Numbered from the stretch's first letter, positions 32,504-40,809 are shown. The stretch: DNA of 64,000 nucleotides from Candidatus Promineofilum glycogenicum (GCA_016707605.1 JADJHJ010000015.1:1-64000); one strand, 5' to 3'. Notes: generated from the sequence alone by a model not told the origin. Numbers and translations are program-made.

Positions 32504-33567
32504 CTAAGCGTCCGCCGCAACAGATCTACCCAGTTGCCCCCCATAATCCCGGCCACGTCGGCCTCACTATACCCCTTGTCGCGCAGCGCCCCGGCGATGA
32601 GCGGCAGGTCGGCGATGCTGCCCAGCGGCGTGGGGATGTCGGCCGCGCCGAAGCCGCCGTCGAGGTCGCTGCCGATGCCGGCGTGGCGGGCGTCGCCGAT
32701 GAGCTGGCAGACGTGGTCGATGTGGGCCACGATGTGGTCGAGCGTCACCAACTCCTTGCTGTCCCCCTTGCGATAGCCGGCGCGCAGGAAGGCGTTGAAC
32801 AGCACGCAGCCGATCACCCCGTCGCGCTCGCCGATGAGGCGGATCTGCTGGTCGCTCAGTTGCCGCTCGGTGGGCACCAGGGCGCGGGCGTTGGCGTGGG
32901 TGGCCACGACCGGCCCGCCGTAGGCGTCCAGGGCCTGTAGCGCGGCCAGTTCGCTCATGTGGGTCAGGTCGAGGATAAGGCCCAGGTCGCCCATTACGTC
33001 GAGCAGGGCGCGGCCGTCGGCCGACAGCCCGCGCTTGCTGCCGCGCCACGCGCCGTCGCAGTAGCGCGTGTCGTCCCAGGCCGGGCCGATGACGCGCACG
33101 CCGGCCTCGCGCCATAGCTCCGTCTCCTCCGGCGTGCGGATGTGGTCGGCCCCTTCCATCAGCAACAGCAGGCCCAGCAGCGGGCGCGCGCCCGCGGTGC
33201 TGTGGCTGGCCACGACTTCGTTGAGCGTCGCCACGTCCGTCACCAGCCGCAGCGACTCATCCTCATCCACCAGCCGGCGGTAGAAGTCCACCTGCTGCAT
33301 CCCCAGGCGGTGGGCCTCTTCCGGCGTGGCGTAGGTTTCGTCCTCGTCGCTGCCGTCGTCGAAGGGCTGGTCTTGGGGCGAGTTGAAGAGCGTGGCGAAG
33401 ACCAGGCCGACGCCGGCGCGGCGCATGGCCGAGAAGCTGACGGTGGGGATGCCGCGCTTGAACGCCGGCGCTTCGGCGGCGCGCAGTTCGGCCAGCTTGC
33501 GCCGCGGGTCGCGCTTCTTCTGTAGGGCGTTGTAGGCCAGATCGAGGTGAGCATCGACTATAAACAT
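32500..33567 (-). CDS. Membrane dipeptidase family (peptidase M19)
   Basis: A 355-residue zinc dipeptidase. Metal and active-site signatures are DAHLDLAYN at the N terminus (His-x-Asp), EGADHI (Glu ligand), LTHMSE and ATHANARAL (His ligands), and GIGSDLDGGFG near 305. The family cleaves dipeptides, often with a D-residue in C-terminal position, and some act on cell-wall peptides. It converges on murE with a 4-base overlap. No signal peptide is seen, so it is probably cytoplasmic. Confidence 0.9.
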   Translation of the reverse strand: MFIVDAHLDLAYNALQKKRDPRRKLAELRAAEAPAFKRGIPTVSFSAMRRAGVGLVFATLFNSPQDQPFDDGSDEDETYATPEEAHRLGMQQVDFYRRLVDEDESLRLVTDVATLNEVVASHSTAGARPLLGLLLLMEGADHIRTPEETELWREAGVRVIGPAWDDTRYCDGAWRGSKRGLSADGRALLDVMGDLGLILDLTHMSELAALQALDAYGGPVVATHANARALVPTERQLSDQQIRLIGERDGVIGCVLFNAFLRAGYRKGDSKELVTLDHIVAHIDHVCQLIGDARHAGIGSDLDGGFGAADIPTPLGSIADLPLIAGALRDKGYSEADVAGIMGGNWVDLLRRTLS

Positions 33568-33589
33568 GGCATGTGTTCCTTAGAGAAAA

Positions 33590-33674
33590 GTTTAACGCCA
33601 AGGCGCAAAGACGCGAAGACGCAAAGAGCTTCTTTTCCTTTGCGTCTTCGCGTCTCTGCGCCTTGGCGTTGAAT
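33590..33674. repeat. Inverted repeat family A
   Basis: GTTTAACGCCAAGGCGCAAA is mirrored by GCGCCTTGGCGTTGAA. It sits just upstream of the dipeptidase start, leaving little room for a promoter on that side. Confidence 0.85.
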
Positions 33675-33697
33675 CTTTGGCGTTAACTGCTGCTCTG

Positions 33698-33733
33698 AAT
33701 TCGTAATTCCTAATTCCTAATTCGTAATTCTCT
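33698..33733. repeat. AATTCGTAATTCCTAATTCC repeat (family G)
   Basis: Direct AATTCCTAATTCGT units lie at the 3' end of the endonuclease IV gene and encode its last residues (RELRIRN). Similar units occur at 38254-38285 and 47037-47056. Confidence 0.7.
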
Positions 33734-34588
33734 CAGCGCCGCCAGATTGGCCAGATTCATGTCAACCGTCGCCCCGTCGTCGCCGTCTTCCGTGGGCGGG
33801 GTCTCCAGGTGGGCGCAGTGGTCGGCCCAACGCGGGTCGTTGAGGAAGTTGGCGAAGCCGGACAGGCCGATCTGGCCGCGGCCGATGTGCTCGTGGCGGT
33901 CTTTGCCCGTGCCCAGGCCGAACTTGCTGTCGTTGAAGTGGAAGCAGCGGATGCGCTCCAGCCCGACGACGCGGTCGAATTCGGCCATCGTCGCCGCGTA
34001 GGCCTCCGGGGTGCGAATGTCGTAGCCGGCAGCGAAGACGTGACAGGTGTCGAAGCAGACGCCCAGCCGGTCGCTGCCGCCGGCCCGCGCGATGATGGTC
34101 GCCAGGTGCTCGAACTTGCCGCCCAGGTTGGTGCCCTGCCCGGCCATCGTCTCCAGGCAGATGACGACGTTGGGCGCGCTGCCGGCCGTTTCGTCCAGCA
34201 GCCGCCGCAGGGCGCGGGCGATGGCGTCCTGCCCTTCCTCCTCGCTGCTACCCATAAAGGAGCCGGGGTGGAAGGTGACCAGTTCAATGCCTAGCGCCGC
34301 CGCCCGCTCAACCTCGTCCTTGAGCGCCTGGTACGATCTCTCCCACAGCGCGGGGTCGGGCGAAGCGACGTTGATCAGGTAGGCGGCGTGGACGGCCACC
34401 GGGCAGATGTCGGCGTGTTCGCTGACGGCGCTGACGTAGGCGGCGACGTCGTCTTCGCTCAGCGCCTTGGCCGCCCACTGGCGGTTGCTCTTGGTGAAGA
34501 TGAGGAAGGAGTCGCAGCCGGCCTCGCGCGCCCGTGCAAACGAGCGATACGCCCCGCCGGCGGTGCTGATGTGTGTGCCTAGTCTCAT
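33710..34588 (-). CDS. nfo: Endonuclease IV (AP endonuclease)
   Basis: A 292-residue TIM-barrel repair enzyme that nicks DNA 5' of abasic sites using three zinc ions. Visible marks are MRLGTHISTAGG at the start, VAVHAAYLINVASPD, TFHPGSFMGS, CLETMAGQG, GVCFDTCHVFAAGYD and RHEHIGRGQIGLSGF. The ATG at 34588 begins the family's conserved strand; the longer frame upstream is antisense repeat. The last residues come from a short direct repeat. It stands alone. Confidence 0.93.
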   Translation of the reverse strand: MRLGTHISTAGGAYRSFARAREAGCDSFLIFTKSNRQWAAKALSEDDVAAYVSAVSEHADICPVAVHAAYLINVASPDPALWERSYQALKDEVERAAALGIELVTFHPGSFMGSSEEEGQDAIARALRRLLDETAGSAPNVVICLETMAGQGTNLGGKFEHLATIIARAGGSDRLGVCFDTCHVFAAGYDIRTPEAYAATMAEFDRVVGLERIRCFHFNDSKFGLGTGKDRHEHIGRGQIGLSGFANFLNDPRWADHCAHLETPPTEDGDDGATVDMNLANLAALRELRIRN

Positions 34589-34602
34589 AATAAAGAGATG
34601 TA

Positions 34603-34744
34603 ACCACAGATTACATAGATTAAGAGTAGTGATCCGCAGATTAGGCAGATTAAGCAGATTTAAGAGAAGAATCAATCAGCGTTTGCTTCTGGCAATCTGC
34701 CAAATCTGCCAAATCTGCGGATCATACTTGTTGAATTTCTATGG
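34603..34744. repeat. Large inverted repeat family B
   Basis: ACCACAGATTACATAGATT and CCGCAGATTAGGCAGATT arms are mirrored by AATCTGCCAAATCTGCGG. The central core is about 25 bases. It fills the gap between endonuclease IV and the next gene. Confidence 0.8.
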
Positions 34745-34752
34745 TTCCTTTC

Positions 34753-34980
34753 TTAATCTCGAAACAAATCCTCGTTGCGCTCTTCGGTCAGGTAGCCGAT
34801 AGTCTCCAGCCCCCTGAGGGCATAGACGCCGTCGCCGACGACGCGCCACACGGGCTTGCCGGCCAGATCGAGGATGTACTCCCCGGCCAGCCGGCCGCTC
34901 GGCTCATCGTCCATCGTGTACAGCACGTCGCCGATGAGATAGGCGAACTGCTCGCCCTTGCGATCGATCAATCCACGCAT
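34753..34980 (-). CDS. Small conserved beta-rich protein, function unknown
   Basis: A 75-residue protein with three short beta repeats of the type GEYILDLAGKPVWRVVGDGVYALRG. I do not know its function; the pattern resembles small beta-flap proteins. GGAGG lies eight bases before the ATG at 34980, which supports this start. It is downstream of the LysM gene on the same strand and separated by a family I hairpin (34996-35020). Confidence 0.6.
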   Translation of the reverse strand: MRGLIDRKGEQFAYLIGDVLYTMDDEPSGRLAGEYILDLAGKPVWRVVGDGVYALRGLETIGYLTEERNEDLFRD

Positions 34981-35015
34981 GGCAGCCTCCGCGTAAGGCG
35001 ATTTGCCAAATCGCG

Positions 35016-35798
35016 CTACGGCACGACGTAGGTGGCCACGACCTGCTGGGCCGCGTCCCACAGCGTCAGCGTCTCGCCGCTGCGCCAGGCCGGCTCGGCC
35101 AGCCCCCAGAACAACTCCAGCGGGCTGTTGGTTCCGGCGCGGCTGTGCAGCAGGATGCCCGCGCCCTCGCCGAAGATACTAACGTCGCCGAAGGTGTAGG
35201 CGTTGTTGTCCTCGTCGCGCACCGTCCAGCCCAGCAGCAATTGCAACTCGGCCCCGTTGTTGACGATCTGCACCGCCTCGGTATCCAGCGCGCCGGGGTC
35301 GGTGATGCCGGCGATGGCGATCTCCCCTTGTCCAGCGACGACGGCTTCGGTTGGGATGGGCGAGGGCAGGGCGGCGATCTCCGTCGGCGGGGGCACGGTC
35401 GGCGTGGGCAGGCCGCCGACGGGGATGGTCAACTGCTGGCCGACGGACAGGATGTTGGGGTCGGTCAGCCCGTTGGCGGCCATGATGTCCTCGACGCTGA
35501 CGTCGTACTGCTGGCTGATGCGGTTGAGCGTGTCGCCCGACTGCACGGTGTGGACGACGGGGCCGTCGTCCGTGGCGGTGTCGGCCGATGTATCGCCGGC
35601 CGCTTCCGGCGGCACAGTTCCCGACGGCGGCGCGGCGACGTTGGGCGTGGGCAGTACCCCGTCCGCCAGGGCTGCGGTCGGGGTGGCGTCGCCCGCCTCG
35701 CCGCCCCGGTTATCCCACCAGAAGAGGATGCTCAACACGACGACGGCCGAGACGATGACGTTCAGGAATAGAAAGGGCAGCATCTGACGGAAGGACAT
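35016..35798 (-). CDS. Membrane-anchored LysM protein with a C-terminal lamin-tail-like domain
   Basis: A 260-residue protein. Residues 8-28 form a transmembrane helix, followed by a Pro/Thr linker. Residues 80-127 are a LysM peptidoglycan-binding motif (HTVQSGDTLNRISQQYDVSV then NILSVGQQLTIP). Residues 155-260 resemble a lamin-tail beta domain (EAVQIVNNGAELQLLLGWTV, then WRSGETLTLWDAAQQVV). It would tether to the wall outside the membrane. TATAAT ends exactly six bases before the ATG and no ribosome binding site is seen, suggesting a leaderless mRNA. Confidence 0.8.
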   Translation of the reverse strand: MSFRQMLPFLFLNVIVSAVVVLSILFWWDNRGGEAGDATPTAALADGVLPTPNVAAPPSGTVPPEAAGDTSADTATDDGPVVHTVQSGDTLNRISQQYDVSVEDIMAANGLTDPNILSVGQQLTIPVGGLPTPTVPPPTEIAALPSPIPTEAVVAGQGEIAIAGITDPGALDTEAVQIVNNGAELQLLLGWTVRDEDNNAYTFGDVSIFGEGAGILLHSRAGTNSPLELFWGLAEPAWRSGETLTLWDAAQQVVATYVVP

Positions 35799-35844
35799 AC
35801 GGGTATTATAGAGTGGCGTGCGGCGGGTGGCGAGTTGTCGGTAA

Positions 35845-35934
35845 TCAGTGGGTCAGTGGGTCAGTGGGTCAGTGGGTCAGTGGGTCAGTCTGCCTGAGCA
35901 CTGACGCACTGACCTGCTGAGTACTGACCCACTG
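35845..35934. repeat. GGGTCAGT tandem repeat with inverted partner (family C)
   Basis: Six GGGTCAGT units are followed by ACTGACCCACTG-like units in reverse. The right half encodes the last residues of the SDR gene. Confidence 0.8.
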
Positions 35935-36549
35935 CCCCACTTCCCCCGCCACAGCCTCCGGCGCGGCGGGGTCGGCCAGGACGGTGTGGACGCGGATGCC
36001 CAGCGGGGCGAACTCGCGGGCGCAGGCGCGGCCGAAAGCCACGACGCCCGCCTGCCCGGCGGCGAAGGCGGCCCGGCCGTCCTCGTCCGGCTCCGGCCAG
36101 GCGACGTTGACGATGAGGCCGCCGCGCTCGCTGGGCGTGGCCCGATTCTGGTCATCCATGACGCGGCCGGCGAGCTGGCACATGAAGAAGACGCTCTTCA
36201 GGTTCACGTCGTGGCAGCGCGCCCACTCCCACTCGTCCATCTTCAGCACCGGCGCCGCCGGCCGGACGATGGCGGCGTTGATCAGGATGTCCACTCGCTC
36301 CCACTCGGCGCGGGTCGTCTCGATGAGGGTGACGCACTGGAACTTGCTGGCCGTGTCGGCGGCGATGTCGAGGGCCTGGCCGCCGGCGGCGCGCAGTTCA
36401 GCCGCCAGCCGGGCGATGCGGTCGGGGTTGAGGTCGTTGACGGCCACGCGCACGCCGGCCGCGGCCAGCACCCGGGCCACGGCCGCGCCCGCCGGCTGCC
36501 CCGCGCCGGTGACAATGGCCACTTTGCCGCTCAGGTCGAGTGTACTCAT
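35869..36549 (-). CDS. Degenerate, truncated short-chain dehydrogenase/reductase
   Basis: A 226-residue Rossmann-fold protein starting MSTLDLSGKVAIVTGAG. The family's catalytic YxxxK reads FAAGQ (in AAFAAGQAGVVAFG), so both Tyr and Lys are lost, and the Gly-rich motif ends in Ala. The usual last 40-50 residues are absent; after EVGQW the protein is encoded by a GGTCAGT repeat (VSTQQVSASVLRQTDPLTH). It is probably inactive as a dehydrogenase or a decaying gene. TATCAT ends six bases before the ATG. Confidence 0.7.
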   Translation of the reverse strand: MSTLDLSGKVAIVTGAGQPAGAAVARVLAAAGVRVAVNDLNPDRIARLAAELRAAGGQALDIAADTASKFQCVTLIETTRAEWERVDILINAAIVRPAAPVLKMDEWEWARCHDVNLKSVFFMCQLAGRVMDDQNRATPSERGGLIVNVAWPEPDEDGRAAFAAGQAGVVAFGRACAREFAPLGIRVHTVLADPAAPEAVAGEVGQWVSTQQVSASVLRQTDPLTH

Positions 36550-36572
36550 GGAGCGATGATAGCCCACAGCAG

Positions 36573-36654
36573 AGGTCTCACGCAAAGACGCAAAGAACGC
36601 CAAGCGTAAGAAGCTTTCTTAGCTTGGCGTTCTTTGCGTCTTTGCGTGAGACTT
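36573..36654. repeat. Inverted repeat family A
   Basis: AGGTCTCACGCAAAGACGCA is mirrored by GCGTCTTTGCGTGAGACTT. It separates the SDR start from the stop of the selenoprotein candidate. Confidence 0.85.
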
Positions 36655-36659
36655 TCGTT

Positions 36660-37448
36660 CTACGGCAGGAGGGCAGCGAAGGCCGCGGCGAAGGTGTCGT
36701 AGGGCTGTGCGCCGATGAGGCGCTGGCCGTTGAGGTCGAACGTCGGCCGGTTGAAGATGCCCGCCTCGCGCCGCGCGGCGTCCAGTGCCGCCAGTTGTTC
36801 GCGCACCGCCTCGCCGTCGTAACAGGTCGCAAACGCCGCGCCATCCAGCCCCAACGTGGCGGCCAAATCCACAAAATACTGCCGGTCGGCCCCATAGAGG
36901 TCGCCCTGATTCTCGAATAGCGTGTCATGGGCGGCCCAGAACGCGGCCGGGTCTTGCTCCCCGGCGCAAGTGGCGGTCGTGGCCGCGTTGAGGCTGTTCG
37001 GCCCCAGGTCGAGTATGGGCCAGAAGACGAGCCGCACCTGCCCGGCGGCCACCTCGTTAGCGATAATCTCTCGCTCAGCGCCCAGCACGTGGGCGCGGCA
37101 GGTGCTTCACAGGAAGTCGGAGTAGTCGGTCAGGGCCAGTGGGGCGTCGGCCGCACCGAAGAAGAACGTGCCGTCGTCGTTGCGACCGGCCACCGGGCCA
37201 CTTGGCGTGGCGGCGGGCGGCTCAGTCGCCGTTGGCTCGACCGCAGGCGCGACGGTCGGCGCGACTGTGGAGAGGGCCATCGTTGGCAGTGGTTCGCCGG
37301 TCGCCGTGGGCGATGCGGCGGGCGCAGGTGTAGGGCTGTTGGTCGTCGGCCGGGCGGCCGTTGTTGGCGGCGGCGTTGGCGGCGAATCCTCAGCCGCCGG
37401 GGCGCAGGCAACCAACAGCACAAGCAGAAACAGGGCCAGCATTCTCAT
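36660..37448 (-). CDS. DsbA-like thioredoxin lipoprotein, candidate selenoprotein (Sec-x-x-Cys)
   Basis: A 262-residue frame read through one TGA at 37107-37109. The signal is MLALFLLVLLVAC with a lipobox Cys, then a Pro/Thr-rich linker to about residue 90. The DsbA-type domain starts GAADAPLALTDYSDFL, where family members continue with CxxC. Here the codons read TGA-AGC-ACC-TGC, giving Sec114-S-T-C117. Downstream residues (HVLGAEREIIANEVA, and GIFNRPTFDLNG with the cis-Pro) are intact and in the same frame, so the gene is not decayed. A hairpin fitting the bacterial SECIS rule follows the TGA. The alternative is a nonsense mutation or sequencing error. TATAAT lies seven bases before the ATG. 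Confidence 0.72.
37078..37109 (-). promoter_or_regulatory. UGA codon and candidate bacterial SECIS hairpin
   Basis: On the coding strand TGA (37109-37107) is followed by 10 bases, then GCGCCCA-CGTGC-TGGGCGC, a perfect 7-bp stem with a 5-base loop. The loop has G at position 2 and begins 18 bases after the TGA. The published bSECIS model asks for an apical loop of 3-14 bases, G in one of its first two positions, and 16-37 bases from UGA to loop. All three are met. Confidence 0.7.
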
Positions 37449-37504
37449 GGGCTGCATTATAACCGGGCGCGGCCGGAGATTTGATTACAGTCGGCTTACA
37501 AACG

Positions 37505-37540
37505 TAGAAACCGAGTTTCTTCTGAGAAACTCGGTTTCTA
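37505..37540. repeat. Perfect hairpin, family F (GAAACCGAGTTTCT)
   Basis: TAGAAACCGAGTTTCT and AGAAACTCGGTTTCTA form a perfect 16-bp stem around TCTG. A near copy is at 40302-40335. It follows the UbiE/MenG stop and could terminate transcription. Confidence 0.85.
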
Positions 37541-37546
37541 ATCCAG

Positions 37547-38251
37547 CTAAACCTTCGTCCCGACGTGCACGGCGATCGTCCCGAACATGAACAGCCGGTA
37601 GCCCACGTCCACAAAGCCGGCGGCGCGCATCGTCGCCGCCAGTTCGTCCGGCCCCTGGAAGCCCTGGGTGCTGTCGGGCAGGTAGCGGTAGGCGTCAGCC
37701 TCGCCGGTGATGAGGCGGCCGAGCGTGGGGATGACCGTGTTGAGGTGAATCCTGATGAACGGCTTGAGCAGGTTGTCCTTGGGCGGGCTGCTCTCCAGCA
37801 CGACGACCCGCCCGCCGGGCTTGGTCACGCGCCACTGCTCGCGGAACGCCCCGGCCACATCGATGACGTTGCGCATCAGGAAGCCGGAGGTCACGGCGTC
37901 GAAGGTGGCGTCGGGGAAGGGCAGGGCCAGCGTGTCGGCCGCCGCCCAGCGGATCGTCTCGCGGCCGGGCAGCCGCTTGCCGGCCTGCATCATCTCGATG
38001 GTGAAGTCGCCGCCCACGGCGCGCAGGTCGGGCACTTGCCGCTGCCCCTCGTCGGCAATGTCACCCGTGCCGGTGGCGATGTCGAGTAGACGGCCGCCGG
38101 CGGGCAGGTTGGCCTGGCGGACGACGTACTGCCGCCAAACCACGTCCTGGCCGAAGGTCATCAGCCGGTTCATGGTGTCATAGCGCCCGGCGATGCGGGC
38201 GAACATGTCTTGCACGTAGTCGGCGCGGTCTTGTCCTTGAAGGTGGGCCAT
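37547..38251 (-). CDS. UbiE/MenG-type quinone methyltransferase
   Basis: A 234-residue SAM-dependent methyltransferase. It would C-methylate a demethylmenaquinone or benzoquinone precursor. Marks are VQDMFARIAGRYDTMNRLMTFG (11-32), the SAM loop LLDIATGTGDIADEG (near 55), VTSGFLMRNVIDVAGAF and the late VVVLESSPPKDNLLKPF. The invariant NDxMN-like YDTMN segment is typical of UbiE/MenG. Menaquinone is the likelier quinone, but this cannot be settled from the gene. It stands alone, with repeats on both sides. Confidence 0.87.
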   Translation of the reverse strand: MAHLQGQDRADYVQDMFARIAGRYDTMNRLMTFGQDVVWRQYVVRQANLPAGGRLLDIATGTGDIADEGQRQVPDLRAVGGDFTIEMMQAGKRLPGRETIRWAAADTLALPFPDATFDAVTSGFLMRNVIDVAGAFREQWRVTKPGGRVVVLESSPPKDNLLKPFIRIHLNTVIPTLGRLITGEADAYRYLPDSTQGFQGPDELAATMRAAGFVDVGYRLFMFGTIAVHVGTKV

Positions 38252-38253
38252 GC

Positions 38254-38285
38254 GAATTAGGAATTACGAATTAGGAATTAGGAAT
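38254..38285. repeat. AATTAGGAATTACGAATTAGG repeat, family G
   Basis: GAATTAGGAATTACGAATT followed by AGGAATTAGG is the reverse orientation of the 33698 unit. It lies directly upstream of the methyltransferase start codon. Confidence 0.7.
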
Positions 38286-38329
38286 GCGAGGCGATTCTAG
38301 GCCGGATTGATGGGAAAAGCCAGTTTGGA

Positions 38330-38394
38330 AGGATGAGGGATGAAGGATGAGGGATGATTCTTTTCATCCCTCATCCTTCATCCTTCATCCTTTA
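38330..38394. repeat. Inverted repeat family J (GGATGAGGGATGAAGG)
   Basis: AGGATGAGGGATGAAGGATG is mirrored by CATCCTTCATCCTTCATCCT around TTCTTTTC. It touches the stop codon of the Na/Pi symporter gene and may terminate it. Confidence 0.85.
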
Positions 38395-40056
38395 GATGCC
38401 CGGCCGGGCGACGAGCGGCGCGGGCTGTGGCTGCGGCAGCGCCTTGACGCGGGTCAGGTGGCGCGAGACACTGACCCCCAGGTTGTCGGCGTGGTCGCTG
38501 ATGCGCTCCAGCAGGCGCAGCGTTTCGGTAAAGATGACGTTGGCTTCGGGGTGGCACTGGCCGGCTTCCACGCGCCCGATGTGCAGGTCGCGGATTTGCC
38601 AGTACAGCGTGTCGAACTCGCTCTCGGCCGTGCAGACTTCCAGGGCCAGGACGGGGTCGTTGTCGCTGAAGGCGCGCAGCGACCGGGTGTAAATCGTGTG
38701 GGCAAAGCGCGAGAGCTGCGCCAGATCGCTTTGGGCTTCGTCGCTGAAGGGAATCTCCCGGTCTATTCGGTCCAGGGCGTAGCGGGCGATGTCTTCGGCC
38801 ATGTCGCCCACGCGCTCAAGGTCAATCAGCAGGTTTTTGATCTGAAAGGCGCGCTTGTGCTGGGCCTGGTTGAGTTCGCCCAGCAGCAGGTTGTTGACGA
38901 AGTTCTCCAGTTCATTGGTGACCGGATCGACGACCTCATCTTCCAGCGCCAGCACCCGCCGGGCGTCGGTCGCGTTTTTGCCCAATAGAGCGCCGCAGCT
39001 CAACTCGATCATCTCGGCCGTGACCTCGCCCAGCCGCGCCAGTTCGCGCCCCGCTTCGGTGATGGCCACGGCCGGCACGGCGTACTGCATCGGGTCTATG
39101 TAGGCCGTAACCTTCTGCTTGCGCTTCACCGGTTCGTCCGGGGCCAGCTTTTGCACCAGGTGGGCGACGTGCTGCACAAAGGGGAACAGCATCAGGCTGA
39201 CGGCGACGTTGAAGATGGTGTGGGCGTTGGCGATCTGGCGCGGCAAGTCGGGCGACGTGCGCGCCACCAGGTCGGCGAACAGGGAGATGAACGGCAGGAA
39301 CAGCAGCACGCCGATGACGTTGATCAGAATCTGGGCGTAGGAAGTCTGTCGGGCCGTGGCCGATAGTCGCAACGAGGCAATCAGGCCGGTGACGCAGGAG
39401 CCGATGTTAGCCCCAAAGATGATGCCGATGGCGCCCGGCAGGGCGATGGCATTGCTCATCCCCATGGCCACGACCATGCTCGTGACGGCCGTGCTGCTCT
39501 GCGTGACGGCCGTGGCCAGGATGCCGGCCAGCACGCCGACCAGGGGGTACTGGCCCATGACGGTCAGAGCGTTGGCCACCTGGGGAATCTCGATCAGCAG
39601 GGCCAGCGCGCTGGACATGTAGCTCATGCCGACAAAGATGATGCCCAGACCCAGCAGGATTTCGCCGTACTTGCGCCAGTCGCGGTGGGGAAAGAACTCC
39701 AGGAAGACCCAGCCCAGGATGACCAGGATGAGCCGGTAGTTGCCGATCTCGAAGGCGACGATCTGAGCCGTCACGGTCGTGCCGATCTCCTGGCCCAGCA
39801 TCACCATGATGGCCTGAGGCACGCTCATCAGGTTGGCGTTAACCAGGCCGATCATCGTGACCATCAGCAGGCCGCTGCTCTGGAGCAGGGCCGTGGCCGC
39901 CGTGCCGAAGCCGATGCTCTTGAGCGGGTTGTTGGTTACCCGATCGAGCCACTTCTGAATCTGGTCGCCGGCCAGTTTCTCCATACCCGAACTAAGCAGG
40001 GAGATGCCGAAGAGAAAGAGCGCCAGACCGCCCAGGATTTGAACAAAGCCTAACAT
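38392..40056 (-). CDS. Na+/phosphate symporter (NptA-like) with PhoU-type domain
   Basis: A 554-residue membrane protein. Two inverted transport halves carry the QSS signatures LLQSSGLLMV (near 58) and VTQSSTAVTSM (near 185), with GANIGSCVTGL, the marks of sodium-phosphate cotransporter II family. About nine helices span 1-300. Residues 340-540 form a PhoU-like helical bundle (AITEAGRELARLGEVTAEMI, then LERVGDMAEDIA and ERISDHADNLG) that probably senses or regulates. TATAAA and AAGGGTGA lie near the ATG. The gene is monocistronic. Confidence 0.9.
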   Translation of the reverse strand: MLGFVQILGGLALFLFGISLLSSGMEKLAGDQIQKWLDRVTNNPLKSIGFGTAATALLQSSGLLMVTMIGLVNANLMSVPQAIMVMLGQEIGTTVTAQIVAFEIGNYRLILVILGWVFLEFFPHRDWRKYGEILLGLGIIFVGMSYMSSALALLIEIPQVANALTVMGQYPLVGVLAGILATAVTQSSTAVTSMVVAMGMSNAIALPGAIGIIFGANIGSCVTGLIASLRLSATARQTSYAQILINVIGVLLFLPFISLFADLVARTSPDLPRQIANAHTIFNVAVSLMLFPFVQHVAHLVQKLAPDEPVKRKQKVTAYIDPMQYAVPAVAITEAGRELARLGEVTAEMIELSCGALLGKNATDARRVLALEDEVVDPVTNELENFVNNLLLGELNQAQHKRAFQIKNLLIDLERVGDMAEDIARYALDRIDREIPFSDEAQSDLAQLSRFAHTIYTRSLRAFSDNDPVLALEVCTAESEFDTLYWQIRDLHIGRVEAGQCHPEANVIFTETLRLLERISDHADNLGVSVSRHLTRVKALPQPQPAPLVARPGI

Positions 40057-40293
40057 AAGTCACCCTTTTATAGTGATGGTGCGCGAGAAGATATGGAAAA
40101 GACCTGGCTTGGGATTCAAGCTCTCGCTAGAGAGCTATGGGATAGCTAATTTGATCCGCTACAAATGCTAGTGCTTATTCTAATTTCGCCAAGTGTAATA
40201 TTGACTTCTACGCACCAGACCGCTGATCTTAGTATTCACTTTCCAGCTTAGGGCGAAACTGTTTAGAAATTGTGAGGAGGGTGTAATGACTCT
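40057..40293. other. AT-rich intergenic region with a small palindrome
   Basis: The region between the symporter and AraC-like genes is less GC-rich. It has AGCTCTC-GCT-AGAGAGCT near 40120-40137 and GGGATTCAAG/CTATGGGAT flanks. No promoter can be named with confidence. Confidence 0.45.
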
Positions 40294-40809
40294 TTAAACA
40301 AAGAAACCGGGTTTCTGTTGAGAAACCCGGTTTCTATCTTGACCCGCGCCGGTTAACGGCTCTTTGTCACCGGTATCCAGATTTCGCTGCGAAACGCCGG
40401 TGACTCGGTATCTTTGCCTTCGTTCCACAGAATCTCCGGCCCCGGCCGCGCTGGGCGTCGTGCCGTGCAGGGCGGTGAAGGCGCGGCTGAAGGAGTCGGC
40501 CGAGTTGTAGCCGTACTGGATCGCCACGTCGATGACCCGCGCGTCGCTGTGGATCAGGTCGAAAGCGGCCAGCGTCAGCCGCCGCCGGCGGATGTACTCC
40601 GACAGGCTGATGCCCGCCAGAAAGGAGAACATCCGTCTAAAGTGATATTCCGAGCACAGCGCCAGCCGTTCCACCTGCCGCAAGTCGATGTCGCCGGCCA
40701 GGTTCTCTTCGATGTAGGCCAGAGCTTTATTCAGGTTTTCCAGCGAACTCACGGTGAACCTTCCATACGAGGGGTAGCATAGCGCAACGGCGACGGCCGC
40801 GTCCGACAA
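40294..40809 (-). pseudogene. AraC-family regulator with internal deletion and frameshift
   Basis: The AraC DNA-binding domain is complete: two helix-turn-helix units with VERLALCSEYHFRRMFSFLAG (near 45) and VIDVAIQYGYNSADSFSRAF (near 91). After HGTTPSAA the frame gives no family sequence. A +1 frame, however, reads EILWNEGKDTESPAFRSEIW then IPVTKSR and stop at 40353-40355. That is the last stretch of a GyrI-like effector-binding domain. The middle of that domain, expected to be over 100 residues, is missing. The current stop is provided by a family F hairpin. It may still bind DNA but cannot sense its ligand. Confidence 0.75.
40302..40335. repeat. Perfect hairpin, family F (AGAAACCGGGTTTCT)
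   Basis: AGAAACCGGGTTTCT and AGAAACCCGGTTTCT pair around GTTG. The reading frame of the broken AraC gene ends in it (QQKPGFFV). Confidence 0.85.
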
